Positions 1 through 7,889 of a stretch of 64,000 bases of DNA are shown here, piece after piece. The translations under genes and the position numbers were made by a program. How positions within the stretch are numbered: the stretch's first letter is position 1; every line of letters begins with the position of its first letter. Origin of the DNA: Flavobacterium panacis (GTDB lineage Bacteria > Bacteroidota > Bacteroidia > Flavobacteriales > Flavobacteriaceae); the NCBI RefSeq assembly GCF_024649945.1, contig NZ_JANKMS010000008.1:1-64000 (forward strand), written 5' to 3'. A model generated the notes under the pieces. That model was not told the DNA's origin, made no database searches, and saw only the letters and a program-made list of their open reading frames with translations.

Positions 1-99
1 ACAATCTCTAGAAAAGAGCAAAAAACAATTATGGGTGGTGGCGACGACATAGATCCGAATGATCCAAGAAAAAACAATGGCGGAAACGGAAACAATTAA
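1..99 (+). CDS. Double-glycine leader peptide, C-terminal part only (5' end outside window)
   Basis: The frame open from base 1 encodes 32 residues ending in TAA at 97-99. It begins inside a leader of the form TISRKEQKTIMGGGDD and continues with a short Asp/Asn/Gly-rich tail. It is nearly identical to the complete peptide gene at 151-291 (offset 192 bases), so about 14 leader codons lie before the window. The Gly-Gly end of the leader resembles bacteriocin-type and natural-product precursors of Bacteroidota that are cleaved by peptidase-containing ABC transporters. No maturation or export gene lies in the window on the right side; it may be to the left. The function of the tail is unknown. 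Confidence 0.6.
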   Translation, partial: TISRKEQKTIMGGGDDIDPNDPRKNNGGNGNN

Positions 100-150
100 T
101 TTACAATTGAAAGAAACTTACAGAAAAGCTAATCCAAAAAATTTAAAATC

Positions 151-291
151 ATGAAAACTAAAATATTCACATTCAAAGATTTCCAAGCAGAAACAATCTC
201 TAGAAAAGAGCAAAAAACAATTATAGGTGGTGGTGACGACATAGATCCGAATGATCCAAGAAAAAACAATGGTGGAAACGGAAATCCTTGA
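151..291 (+). CDS. Small double-glycine leader peptide (46 aa), tandem paralogue
   Basis: The gene runs from ATG at 151 to TGA at 289-291 and encodes 46 residues, MKTKIFTFKDFQAETISRKE followed by QKTIIGGGDD and an Asn/Gly-rich tail. The amphipathic leader ending in Gly-Gly-Gly looks like the ComC/bacteriocin-type or GG-Bacteroidales precursor leaders. The mature part would be about 20 residues, with no Cys and no Ser/Thr, so a lanthipeptide product is unlikely; a signalling or small antibacterial peptide is possible. It sits 51 bases after the stop of its twin and faces the TPR/AraC regulator convergently with an 11-base gap. Too short for most gene finders. Function is inference only. Confidence 0.65.
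   Translation: MKTKIFTFKDFQAETISRKEQKTIIGGGDDIDPNDPRKNNGGNGNP
193..284 (+). repeat. Direct repeat: second copy of bases 1-92
   Basis: Bases 193-284 repeat bases 1-92 with only a handful of substitutions, for example ATG versus ATA before the Gly codons. The copies diverge only in the last two codons and after the stop. This is a recent tandem gene duplication; the array may continue to the left of the window. Confidence 0.85.
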
Positions 292-302
292 TTTTCTTAT
301 AC

Positions 303-2075
303 CTATATATTACTCGCAAATTGAGCTGGAGATACTCCAGTTCTTTTGCGAAATGATTTTGCAAAAGAAACCGCATTTTTAAATCCTACGCTTTCAGCAA
401 TGGCCTGGGTTGAATATTTTCTATACAAATGATTCGTAATCATCTGATTGATTACATAGTTTATTTTTAATTCATTAGAATATTCTCCAAAAGATTTTCC
501 GAATCTTTTATTTACTACATAAGACAAATAAGTTGTATTGGTTTTTATTTTTTTGGCAGCATACGAAAGCGTAAAATCTGCATTGAGGTATTCTAATTTT
601 TCTTCAAGTGCTAATAATTTCTCTACGATTTTATTTTCTTTAGCCTCATCAATACTCAAATTAGCATTTTCTTTCTTGAGCTGAACATCTTCAAGTTCAG
701 CAATTTCAACTACAGGTTTTTCCAGTTCTGTTTTCTCAATTTCAGCTTTTTCAAGTTCTTTCTTTTCTAGATTTGCTTTAAACTCTTCTATCAAAGCATT
801 CATTTTCTTCTGAGCTTTATTTTTGTCTCTTATATTTTTAATTAGAAAGAAAATAATTCCTATCACAAGAATTACATAAAATATTTTTAAAGCCTTATTC
901 CAAAATACTTCATATTTATACTTTTCCTGTACACTTAACATTTCCTCACTTAAGTCAGCAGTACCCAGTTTATAATTAACATCCAGCGCTTCTTCTCTCA
1001 TGTTACCTTCATATTTTTCATATGAATCTAAATATAATTTAGAGTGTTTGTACGCAAGTTCAGGTTCATTCTTAATGCTATAAATTTTTGCCTGAATATA
1101 ATTTGACTTAAAATAGCTGTTATCAATCGTTTTATTTTTTACACTAATAGAATCTACCTTCTTTAAGAAAATAAGCGCTCTGTCATATTTTTTAAGAGAA
1201 TAATACAGATCTCCTAAATTGTAACTTGCTATCTGGAACAGCGATTCATTATTGGTTTGTTTAGAATAAAATGCGATATCGTAATATATCTTTTCGGCAC
1301 TATCAAAATCTTTTTTAAAAAGATAGATGTTTCCTAAGCTTAATTTAGAAGTAATTTTATTATCAATAAATTTATCAGAATAAGAGATTGCTTTTTTGTA
1401 AAAATATTCGGCGGAGTCTAAAAGTTCGGCTTTATCTCTGTTTTTGGAATAATAGCCTTCATAACAGTTTCCTAAATTGGTATAGGTATTACTTTTTGAA
1501 TTCTGAAACTGCTCTTTTTCATACAGATTTTCATTTTTATCTAAGAAGGCATCATTCTGTCTTAAAATTTTAATAGATAATTGATAATTTCCAACACCTT
1601 CATTTAATAAGGCAATATTGGCTTTAAATTTTACAATCTGAATTACATCATTAATTTTAGTCGACAGTTTAATTCCTTCCTGATAGTTACTAAGAGCTTT
1701 TCCGTAATTGGCCCGTTTCCAATAAGTAAGACCTCTATAATTACATATATAAGAATGAAGTTTTGTTTTCCTATCCGATTCCGGAATTTTCTGTAAATGC
1801 TTTAGGCCTTCTTCATATTTTTGATCAGACTTAACTGCGTCACCTTTCAATTGATATAAATAGGATCCGACAGAATAAGCAAAGGCCAGTCGCTCCTCAT
1901 TTTTTGATTTATACAATTGTTCAAGATAGGATAATCCTTCATCGAAATCTCCATTTATCGTGAAGCGAATTTTATCCTGCAAATCTAAATACTCCTGTTC
2001 AGTAAGCTCCTTGGTAGGTTGAGCCATACTAGTATTAAGTACGAATAAAAATAAAAAAGAGATGATTAGCCTCAT
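303..2075 (-). CDS. TPR-containing AraC-family transmembrane regulator
   Basis: The 590-residue protein starts with a signal peptide ending near SMAQ at about residue 19. Tetratricopeptide-type helical repeats then fill roughly residues 30-370, followed by one membrane segment (about 395-415, IFYVILVIGIIFFLI). Next comes a Glu/Lys-rich coiled coil with repeated KAEIEKTELEK-like units (about 430-460), and a C-terminal AraC-type double helix-turn-helix (about 490-590, with NTTYLSYVVNKRFG and AIAESVGFKNAVSFAKSFRK). This one-protein sensor architecture, with periplasmic TPRs and a cytoplasmic DNA-binding domain, is common in Flavobacteria. It is convergent with the leader-peptide genes and could regulate them or sense their product, which is inference. 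The signal sensed is unknown. Confidence 0.88.
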   Translation of the reverse strand: MRLIISFLFLFVLNTSMAQPTKELTEQEYLDLQDKIRFTINGDFDEGLSYLEQLYKSKNEERLAFAYSVGSYLYQLKGDAVKSDQKYEEGLKHLQKIPESDRKTKLHSYICNYRGLTYWKRANYGKALSNYQEGIKLSTKINDVIQIVKFKANIALLNEGVGNYQLSIKILRQNDAFLDKNENLYEKEQFQNSKSNTYTNLGNCYEGYYSKNRDKAELLDSAEYFYKKAISYSDKFIDNKITSKLSLGNIYLFKKDFDSAEKIYYDIAFYSKQTNNESLFQIASYNLGDLYYSLKKYDRALIFLKKVDSISVKNKTIDNSYFKSNYIQAKIYSIKNEPELAYKHSKLYLDSYEKYEGNMREEALDVNYKLGTADLSEEMLSVQEKYKYEVFWNKALKIFYVILVIGIIFFLIKNIRDKNKAQKKMNALIEEFKANLEKKELEKAEIEKTELEKPVVEIAELEDVQLKKENANLSIDEAKENKIVEKLLALEEKLEYLNADFTLSYAAKKIKTNTTYLSYVVNKRFGKSFGEYSNELKINYVINQMITNHLYRKYSTQAIAESVGFKNAVSFAKSFRKRTGVSPAQFASNI

Positions 2076-2094
2076 TTAATTTAGTTTTGGTATT

Positions 2095-2128
2095 CAAAAA
2101 TAGTCTATAAATTATCAATAAACTACAA
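2095..2128 (-). promoter_or_regulatory. Candidate promoter of the TPR/AraC regulator
   Basis: On the minus strand the -7 element TATTTTTG (CAAAAATA at 2095-2102) lies 20 bases before the start codon. A TTG (CAA at 2126-2128) sits 23 bases further upstream. This fits the loose Bacteroidota consensus but the region is AT-rich, so chance is possible. Confidence 0.4.
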
Positions 2129-2168
2129 TTTATTTGCCAAATTCCTATTAATTTTATTTTTGATGTAA

Positions 2169-2220
2169 AAAAATATAACAAAAATCAATGTATTTGTTAT
2201 ATTTTTATTGCGTAAATTTG
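2169..2220 (+). promoter_or_regulatory. 14-bp inverted repeat overlapping the promoter of the acyl-CoA dehydrogenase gene
   Basis: A perfect 14-base inverted repeat (AAAAATATAACAAA at 2169-2182 and its complement at 2193-2206, 10-base spacer) ends just before a -7 element TAAATTTG at 2213-2220. The right arm contains TTTG (2193-2196), which would be the -33 element at 16 bases spacing. A regulator bound to the dyad would cover the -33 element, so this looks like an operator. No regulator gene of an obvious matching type lies beside it. Confidence 0.5.
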
Positions 2221-2240
2221 TTTTGTTAAAAAATAAAAAC

Positions 2241-3419
2241 ATGAAACCAGACCTATTTCAATCTCCAGATTACTATAACTTAGACGATTTACTATCCGAC
2301 GAACACAAATTAGTTCGTGAATCTGCTCGTGCGTGGGTAAAAAAAGAAGTTTCTCCTATAATAGAAGAATATGCCCAAAAAGCAGAATTTCCTAAACAAA
2401 TCATAAAAGGATTAGGAGAAATTGGCGGTTTTGGACCTTATATTCCAGTTGAATATGGCGGTGCAGGATTAGATCAGATTTCTTATGGCTTAATTATGCA
2501 GGAAATCGAAAGAGGTGATTCTGGCGTTCGATCTACCTCATCTGTTCAGTCTTCCTTAGTAATGTATCCGATTTGGAAATATGGAAATGAAGAACAAAGA
2601 ATGAAATACTTGCCAAAACTGGCTACAGGAGAATTTATTGGTTGTTTTGGATTAACAGAACCAGATCACGGTTCTGATCCTGGAAGCATGATTACCAATT
2701 TTAAAGACATGGGCGATCATTATCTTTTAAATGGCGCCAAAATGTGGATTTCAAATGCTCCTTTTGCTGACATTGCTATTGTTTGGGCTAAAAACGAGGA
2801 AGGTCGAATTCATGGTTTAATTGTAGAACGTGGTATGGAAGGTTTTACAACTCCAGAAACGCACAATAAATGGTCACTTCGTGCCTCTGCAACTGGCGAA
2901 TTAATTTTTGACAATGTAAAAGTACCAAAAGAAAACCTTTTGCCTAACAAATCTGGTCTTGGAGCTCCACTTGGCTGTTTAGATTCAGCGCGTTACGGAA
3001 TTGCTTGGGGAGCAATTGGTGCAGCAATGGATTGTTATGATACTGCTTTAAGATATTCTAAAGAAAGAATTCAGTTTGGAAAACCAATTGGAGGAACACA
3101 GTTACAACAAAAAAAATTGGCCGAAATGATTACCGAAATCACAAAAGCGCAATTACTAACTTGGCGTTTAGGTGTTTTAAGAAATGAAGGCAAAGCTACA
3201 ACTGCACAAATTTCGATGGCAAAACGCAATAATGTAAACATGGCAATTAACATCGCTCGTGAAGCCAGACAAATGCTCGGAGGTATGGGAATTACTGGCG
3301 AATACTCTATTATGCGCCACATGATGAACCTCGAAAGTGTTATTACTTATGAAGGAACTCACGACATACACTTATTGATTACCGGAATGGACGTAACCGG
3401 AATTCCAGCATTTAAATAA
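2241..3419 (+). CDS. gcdH: Acyl-CoA dehydrogenase, glutaryl-CoA dehydrogenase type
   Basis: The 392-residue flavoenzyme should oxidise glutaryl-CoA and decarboxylate it to crotonyl-CoA in lysine/tryptophan breakdown, passing electrons to an ETF. Motifs recall the human enzyme closely: RSTSSVQSSLVMYPI, GCFGLTEPDHGSDP, the FAD-binding SLRASATGELIFDNVKVP, ARYGIAWG and RQMLGGMGITGEY. The catalytic Glu is at about residue 371 in TYEGTHDIH. I chose ATG 2241 because the in-frame extension upstream (from 2208) runs through the -7 promoter element; MKPDLFQ matches the usual short N-terminus. It is a single-gene unit closed by a terminator. Other acyl-CoA substrates cannot be excluded, but the glutaryl-CoA subgroup signature is strong. 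Confidence 0.9.
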   Translation: MKPDLFQSPDYYNLDDLLSDEHKLVRESARAWVKKEVSPIIEEYAQKAEFPKQIIKGLGEIGGFGPYIPVEYGGAGLDQISYGLIMQEIERGDSGVRSTSSVQSSLVMYPIWKYGNEEQRMKYLPKLATGEFIGCFGLTEPDHGSDPGSMITNFKDMGDHYLLNGAKMWISNAPFADIAIVWAKNEEGRIHGLIVERGMEGFTTPETHNKWSLRASATGELIFDNVKVPKENLLPNKSGLGAPLGCLDSARYGIAWGAIGAAMDCYDTALRYSKERIQFGKPIGGTQLQQKKLAEMITEITKAQLLTWRLGVLRNEGKATTAQISMAKRNNVNMAINIAREARQMLGGMGITGEYSIMRHMMNLESVITYEGTHDIHLLITGMDVTGIPAFK

Positions 3420-3453
3420 TTGATAATTATTAAAATATATACAAAATCAATCT

Positions 3454-3491
3454 AAAAAGCTTCTTCTAACAAAAGAAGCTTTTTATCTTTG
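3454..3491 (+). terminator. Terminator of gcdH, merged with the -7 element of the next gene
   Basis: AAAAAGCTTCTT (3454-3465) pairs with AAGAAGCTTTTT (3473-3484). The T-run leads directly into TATCTTTG (3484-3491), a good TAnnTTTG element 19 bases before the next ATG, so termination and re-initiation are packed into 40 bases. Confidence 0.75.
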
Positions 3492-3510
3492 CATCAAAAT
3501 TTTTTCAAAA

Positions 3511-4293
3511 ATGAATATCGAAACGATAAACAAAAGCATCCAACCACAAAAAGACCAACTATTAAACCACTCTTTATACAATAAGATTCAAAACATAGAC
3601 GACCTTCATAGCTTTCTGGAAACTCACGTTTTTGCTGTTTGGGATTTTATGTCTTTATTAAAAGCGTTACAAGCCAAACTTACTTGTACCACAACACCTT
3701 GGTTTGCTACTAAAAATCCGGACACTCGATATTTAATCAACGAAATTGTTCTTGCAGAAGAAACCGATTTGACATTGGACGGAAGAAGACAAAGCCATTA
3801 CGAAATGTACTTGGAAGCAATGGAAGCTTGTGGTGCGAATACAACTGGAATTTTAAGTTTCTTATCAGAAGTACATTCTCTTCATAATATATTTGTTGCC
3901 ATTAAGCAGAGTCCAATGCAGCCAAATGTAAAAGCTTTCCTTGATTTTACTTTTAGAGTAATCGAAGAAGGAAAACCGCACGAAATTGCAGCCGCATTTA
4001 CTTTTGGTAGAGAAGATTTGATTCCGAGCATGTTTACTCAAATTCTGAAAAATTTCCAGAAAAACCTTCCAGAAACCGATTTGACAAAATTATTATACTA
4101 TTTTGAAAGACATATCGAACTAGATGCCGATGAACACGGACCGATGGCTATGCAAATGATCACAGAATTATGCGGAGATGACGCGCAAAAATGGAAAGAA
4201 GTTGAAGAAGTTTCTATTCTTGCCCTAGAAAAACGTATCGGACTTTGGAATGCCATCGAAGAAGATATCTTGATGAAAACCGAAATGGTTTAA
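3511..4293 (+). CDS. DUF3050 family protein (heme-oxygenase-like fold)
   Basis: The 260-residue protein is soluble and has no signal peptide. The N-terminal block HSFLETHVFAVWDFMSLLKALQ followed by LTCTTTPWFATKNPDTRYLINEIVLAEE is the hallmark of the DUF3050 family. That family is predicted to adopt the all-helical heme-oxygenase-like fold, in which several members are diiron or cofactor-free oxygenases. Candidate metal ligands visible are the Glu pair in the LAEETD segment, the HYEMYLEAME His/Glu cluster, and the ERHIELDADEHGPMA segment near the C-terminus, which together look like a di-metal carboxylate/His site. Substrate unknown. It has its own promoter within the upstream terminator and no obvious partner gene. 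Confidence 0.8.
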   Translation: MNIETINKSIQPQKDQLLNHSLYNKIQNIDDLHSFLETHVFAVWDFMSLLKALQAKLTCTTTPWFATKNPDTRYLINEIVLAEETDLTLDGRRQSHYEMYLEAMEACGANTTGILSFLSEVHSLHNIFVAIKQSPMQPNVKAFLDFTFRVIEEGKPHEIAAAFTFGREDLIPSMFTQILKNFQKNLPETDLTKLLYYFERHIELDADEHGPMAMQMITELCGDDAQKWKEVEEVSILALEKRIGLWNAIEEDILMKTEMV

Positions 4294-4358
4294 AATCCAA
4301 AACAACATATTTCACGTAACTATTTGTTTAAAGCGACCTCAATTAATTTAAACAAATT

Positions 4359-5117
4359 ATGAAATCAGAGTTTAAACAAATAGTTACTATTATCCTTTCT
4401 GTGTTTCTTCTGAGCTGTAATTCAGACGAAAATGCACCTGCCCCAGTTACAATTACTCCGCCTGTTGTAGACCCGCCTGTAACACCAAAACCACCCATTG
4501 CTACTTCTATAAATTATTTAGCCTTAGGCGACAGTTATACCATTGGTCAAAGCGTTTGTACTACTTGTCGTTTTCCGGAACAACTAAAAGCAGGTTTAAC
4601 CGCAATGTATTCTAGTACTATTTCGCTCAAAATAATTGCTACAACTGGCTGGACAACATCTGATTTACTTTCGGCAATCGAATCTCAAAAACCAGAATCC
4701 AATTACGATTTGGTAACGCTTTTAATTGGCGTAAACAATCAATATCAGCACAAAAACTTTTCTCTTTACGAGAAACAATTTCCCGAATTGGTCAACAAAG
4801 CTATTATGCTTGCAAAAGGTGACAAAAAAAATGTTGTAGTAATTTCTATTCCCGATTACGCTTACACGCCTTACGGAAAAAGTCTTGCTGGAGATCAAAG
4901 CAACAAAATTTCAGCAGAAATTACCCAATACAATAATTTTGCAGAAAACTACTGCAACAACAATCAAGTTGCTTTTGTATCGATTACAGAAATAACCCGA
5001 GAGGGACTTAACAATCCGAGTTTGGTGGCATCAGACGGTTTACATCCTTCTGAAAACGCATACAAAATGTTTGTGGATAAAATGATGCCGAAAATTAAAA
5101 CAGTTTTACAAAATTAA
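4359..5117 (+). CDS. SGNH/GDSL-family hydrolase lipoprotein
   Basis: The 252-residue protein has a lipoprotein signal ending in FLLSC (Cys20), then a Pro-rich linker (about residues 25-48) and an SGNH hydrolase domain. Visible blocks are GDSYTIG (nucleophile Ser59), the GVNNQ block that carries the Asn/Gly oxyanion residues, and DGLHP (Asp226, His229), so the catalytic residues are complete. It should be an envelope-anchored esterase or deacetylase acting on an unknown ester, such as an acylated sugar or lipid. It stands alone, 65 bases after the DUF3050 gene, and is followed by a palindromic repeat. Confidence 0.85.
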   Translation: MKSEFKQIVTIILSVFLLSCNSDENAPAPVTITPPVVDPPVTPKPPIATSINYLALGDSYTIGQSVCTTCRFPEQLKAGLTAMYSSTISLKIIATTGWTTSDLLSAIESQKPESNYDLVTLLIGVNNQYQHKNFSLYEKQFPELVNKAIMLAKGDKKNVVVISIPDYAYTPYGKSLAGDQSNKISAEITQYNNFAENYCNNNQVAFVSITEITREGLNNPSLVASDGLHPSENAYKMFVDKMMPKIKTVLQN

Positions 5118-5156
5118 TTTTTAGCAGCAGAAGATTCATTTTCAAAACAACGTTTA

Positions 5157-5226
5157 CTCCCGCTATTCGCTATATCTTTTGTGTTGAACCCCAACACAAA
5201 AGGATATCGCTCCTATCGGGGCTAGA
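5157..5226. repeat. Palindromic intergenic repeat between convergent genes
   Basis: GCTATATCTTTTGTGTTG (5169-5186) pairs with the segment at 5192-5210 with a single bulge and one mismatch, around a loop of five bases. Flanking CCGCTATTCG and CGCTCCTATCGGGGCTAG-like segments belong to the same unit. I recall similar units dispersed through Flavobacterium genomes. It may also serve as a bidirectional terminator between the SGNH gene and the minus-strand operon. Confidence 0.55.
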
Positions 5227-5260
5227 TTAGAAGTTTTGATTTTTATTAGAAGTAAAAACA

Positions 5261-6280
5261 TCACTTTTTAGATTTCCAGATAAAACCATCCAATAAATAA
5301 TGCGTAAACTGAGGAACCGTCAGCAAAGGAACCAATAAAATCTGCCAGCTCGAAAAATCAAAATTCGTAACGCTGATGTTTTCATTCCAAACAAAAAGTT
5401 CCCAAAGAAATTCTTCCAAAAAGGCAATTATTAAAAGGATTCCAACATAAATCAAAAGCCCTTTGTATTGTTTTAAAAAAGACAAACGTCCCAATTCTAC
5501 TTCCGATTTTCCATCGATTTCTCTAAAATAAACCAAAGCCATATACGGAATTCCGTGCGAAACGACATTCAATAAAGTAAAAATCAAATCGTCATTAAAA
5601 TAAACGATTCCGAAATACCAAGACAGCGCCGTTCCTAAAACAATGCTGTTCTTTGGAATATTAAAAAACTGATTTTGAATGGATTTCACAGCAGTATAAA
5701 TAACATACAAAATCAAAATTCCAATATAAATCCAAAACAAAATTTCTAAAATCAATTGATTTTCAAACCTAAAAAACTCATTTTCTACAAACCAGTTGAA
5801 CTTTCGCTTAGACGAAAAAAACCAATACAACATCGGATATCCTGTTGAAGCATAAATTGCGAGATTATCAATCCAAACCGAGATTTTGGTTTTAATCTCT
5901 TTTCTCGCATACAATCTCATGAATCCGTATTGCTGTCTGATGAAATGAAAAACAGCTACATAAGCCAAAAACGACCAAAAGACTAAACTTCCAAAAGAGA
6001 AAAGCACAATTCCAACAACGAAACAAAATAAAGGTAAAAGAATCAATCTTCGTTTCTGCTTCTTAAATTCATCAGCAACAAAATACGTTTTGAATAAGGT
6101 CGCATAAACGTGCGCTACATCTATAAAAACAATCAGAAAAAGCCAAGTGTAAAAAGAATAATGCTCTTCTATTTCAGTGATATGATCCTGAAAAATAAAG
6201 ATGATCGCCAACACAAAAAAAGAGGGTCCGATAATAAACGTTAAATCGGTTTTGGCTTTATGAATCCACGGTTGTTCCAT
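5261..6280 (-). CDS. Polytopic membrane protein with conserved-looking histidines, last gene of the polyamine-type operon
   Basis: The 339-residue protein has about eight to nine hydrophobic segments. His residues fall at membrane borders: DVAHVYATLFKTYF, FHFIRQQYGFMRLY, SHGIPYMALVYF and FTHYLLDGFIWK. This spacing is reminiscent of membrane enzymes that hold metal with histidines (fatty-acid hydroxylase/desaturase or Brp/Blh-type carotenoid oxygenases), but none of their full motifs is present, so this is only a hint. Its start overlaps the FAD oxidoreductase gene by 23 bases, so the two are translationally coupled, and it is the last gene of the seven-gene minus-strand operon. I cannot assign a specific function. 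Confidence 0.75.
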   Translation of the reverse strand: MEQPWIHKAKTDLTFIIGPSFFVLAIIFIFQDHITEIEEHYSFYTWLFLIVFIDVAHVYATLFKTYFVADEFKKQKRRLILLPLFCFVVGIVLFSFGSLVFWSFLAYVAVFHFIRQQYGFMRLYARKEIKTKISVWIDNLAIYASTGYPMLYWFFSSKRKFNWFVENEFFRFENQLILEILFWIYIGILILYVIYTAVKSIQNQFFNIPKNSIVLGTALSWYFGIVYFNDDLIFTLLNVVSHGIPYMALVYFREIDGKSEVELGRLSFLKQYKGLLIYVGILLIIAFLEEFLWELFVWNENISVTNFDFSSWQILLVPLLTVPQFTHYLLDGFIWKSKK

Positions 6281-7889
6281 CTAAAATCTCATTTACAATA
6301 TTAATTCCTTGATGAAAAGCTTCTTCAAAAATAGAAATACCAGATAAATCTGTATGCGCGAAATAAATCTTCTTTTCAATATTTTGTTTGGCTTGTTTCT
6401 TTGCTTCACCAAAAATAAATCCTGGCGCAGGCGAAATCATTCCGTGACCTAAAAGAAAAACCTCAATATCTTCTGTATATTCTTCAATATCGGGATGCGC
6501 GATTTTTAAATCATTTAGAACAAATTGTTTCCAATATTCTTTGTCTTTTTTATAAAGTTCTTTTCTCGTTTTCTTCAAATCTCTAGACGAAAAACTATAG
6601 TAATACGTAATCACTTTTTTATCCTGAACCTGATTCACTGTCTGATGCTGATCGTAAACATAACCCAAACCTTTTGCATCGTAAATTACATTATCCCACG
6701 AAAGTGAAAAACTAAAATTATCCGACAAATCATTTACAATCAAAGTTGCCAAAAGCCAAGGCGTGTAATGAAAATCTTTTGTAAACGTTTTTCGATCTGG
6801 AATCAAATATTGATTTACAAATTGTGGTGAAGCCATAATTACTTTATCAGCAAGAATTTCAACAGACGTTTTTGTTGCATCATCAAAAGCTTTTGCCACA
6901 ACTTTTTGATTTTCAATTTTCACTTCATAAACCAAATGATTTTTCAAAGATTTATCAGTAGTATATTTTTTCAAATGATTCGCAAGTCTGGAATTTCCTT
7001 CTGCCCAAGTTAAAACGCTATCATGTTTTTCGGGTGTACTATCTTGCTTTCTTCCTGCAAAATAATGAATTCCTGCCCAAGCCGAAACGTATTCTATTCC
7101 TAAACCAAAATCGTCTTTACAGCAATAATCAATATAATTAAACAAAGGTTCAGACGTAAAATGATTATCTAGAAACCATTGTTTCATCGTGATTTTATCT
7201 AAAGATCTAGTCTTTTCATCTTTTGAAGAAAGGTACATCGGAATATCAAATAAATACCTTTGATCTTCGCCTCTAGAAATTCTAAAAACATCCATTTGTT
7301 TGAAGAATTTATTAAACTCCAAATCATCCGAAATTAAATTTCCTTCTTTTGGCACTACGCCTTCCTGCCAATTGTTTTTATAAAATAAACGTTCGTCTGG
7401 TGCAAAAGTCAATTGCAGTTCATCAAAAATGGGAAATCCTTTTTCATTGTAACCCAGAATTATTTTTTCTTCTTCTAAAAATTGAAGCAGTTCTTTATCC
7501 TGAAAATTCGGCAAAGGCAAATAATGCGCGCCCAAAGGATATTTAGAATATTTGTTTTCTCCATTTGAAGAATTTCCTCCCAAATGGTTTTCCAATTCCA
7601 ATATTAAAAAATCTGAAATTCCTCTTTTCTGAAATTGTCGTGCAGCACTTAAACCTGAAATTCCACCGCCAACAATTAAATACGGAATCTCGATTTGTTT
7701 TGTAGGTTTTGGAAAATCTTTAATCCATAAACGATGTCCGAGCAAATGTTTTGTTCCTGATAAACGAATCATCAGCACCGCAATTTTATCAGAACAAAAC
7801 TGCAGGAACGGAACCGTAAGCAAAGCTGCGCCAACGCCTTTTATAAAATTCCTTCTGGATTTATTGCAGTTTTCCCCACTCTTCATCAA
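6258..7889 (-). CDS. FAD-dependent amine-oxidase-like oxidoreductase with Tat-type signal
   Basis: The 543-residue protein begins with a twin-arginine-type signal, KSRRNFIKGVGAALLTVPFLQFC (about residues 10-32), so it is probably exported folded with its cofactor. A dinucleotide-binding motif follows at about residue 70 (PYLIVGGGISGLSAARQF), then ELENHLGGNS. The C-terminal FAD-closing region includes IYFAHTDLSGISIFEEAFHQG. The layout is that of flavin-containing amine oxidases and phytoene-desaturase-like enzymes. Because it lies between an aminopropyltransferase-like gene (29-base overlap) and a membrane protein gene (23-base overlap), a polyamine or polyamine-conjugate substrate at the envelope is a reasonable inference. 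Substrate not proven. Confidence 0.85.
   Translation of the reverse strand: MMKSGENCNKSRRNFIKGVGAALLTVPFLQFCSDKIAVLMIRLSGTKHLLGHRLWIKDFPKPTKQIEIPYLIVGGGISGLSAARQFQKRGISDFLILELENHLGGNSSNGENKYSKYPLGAHYLPLPNFQDKELLQFLEEEKIILGYNEKGFPIFDELQLTFAPDERLFYKNNWQEGVVPKEGNLISDDLEFNKFFKQMDVFRISRGEDQRYLFDIPMYLSSKDEKTRSLDKITMKQWFLDNHFTSEPLFNYIDYCCKDDFGLGIEYVSAWAGIHYFAGRKQDSTPEKHDSVLTWAEGNSRLANHLKKYTTDKSLKNHLVYEVKIENQKVVAKAFDDATKTSVEILADKVIMASPQFVNQYLIPDRKTFTKDFHYTPWLLATLIVNDLSDNFSFSLSWDNVIYDAKGLGYVYDQHQTVNQVQDKKVITYYYSFSSRDLKKTRKELYKKDKEYWKQFVLNDLKIAHPDIEEYTEDIEVFLLGHGMISPAPGFIFGEAKKQAKQNIEKKIYFAHTDLSGISIFEEAFHQGINIVNEILDGTTVDS

Noticed and set aside
5261..6280. Membrane protein as a Brp/Blh carotenoid oxygenase
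   Set aside because: Some His placement is suggestive but the family motifs are not present and no carotenoid or rhodopsin gene is nearby.
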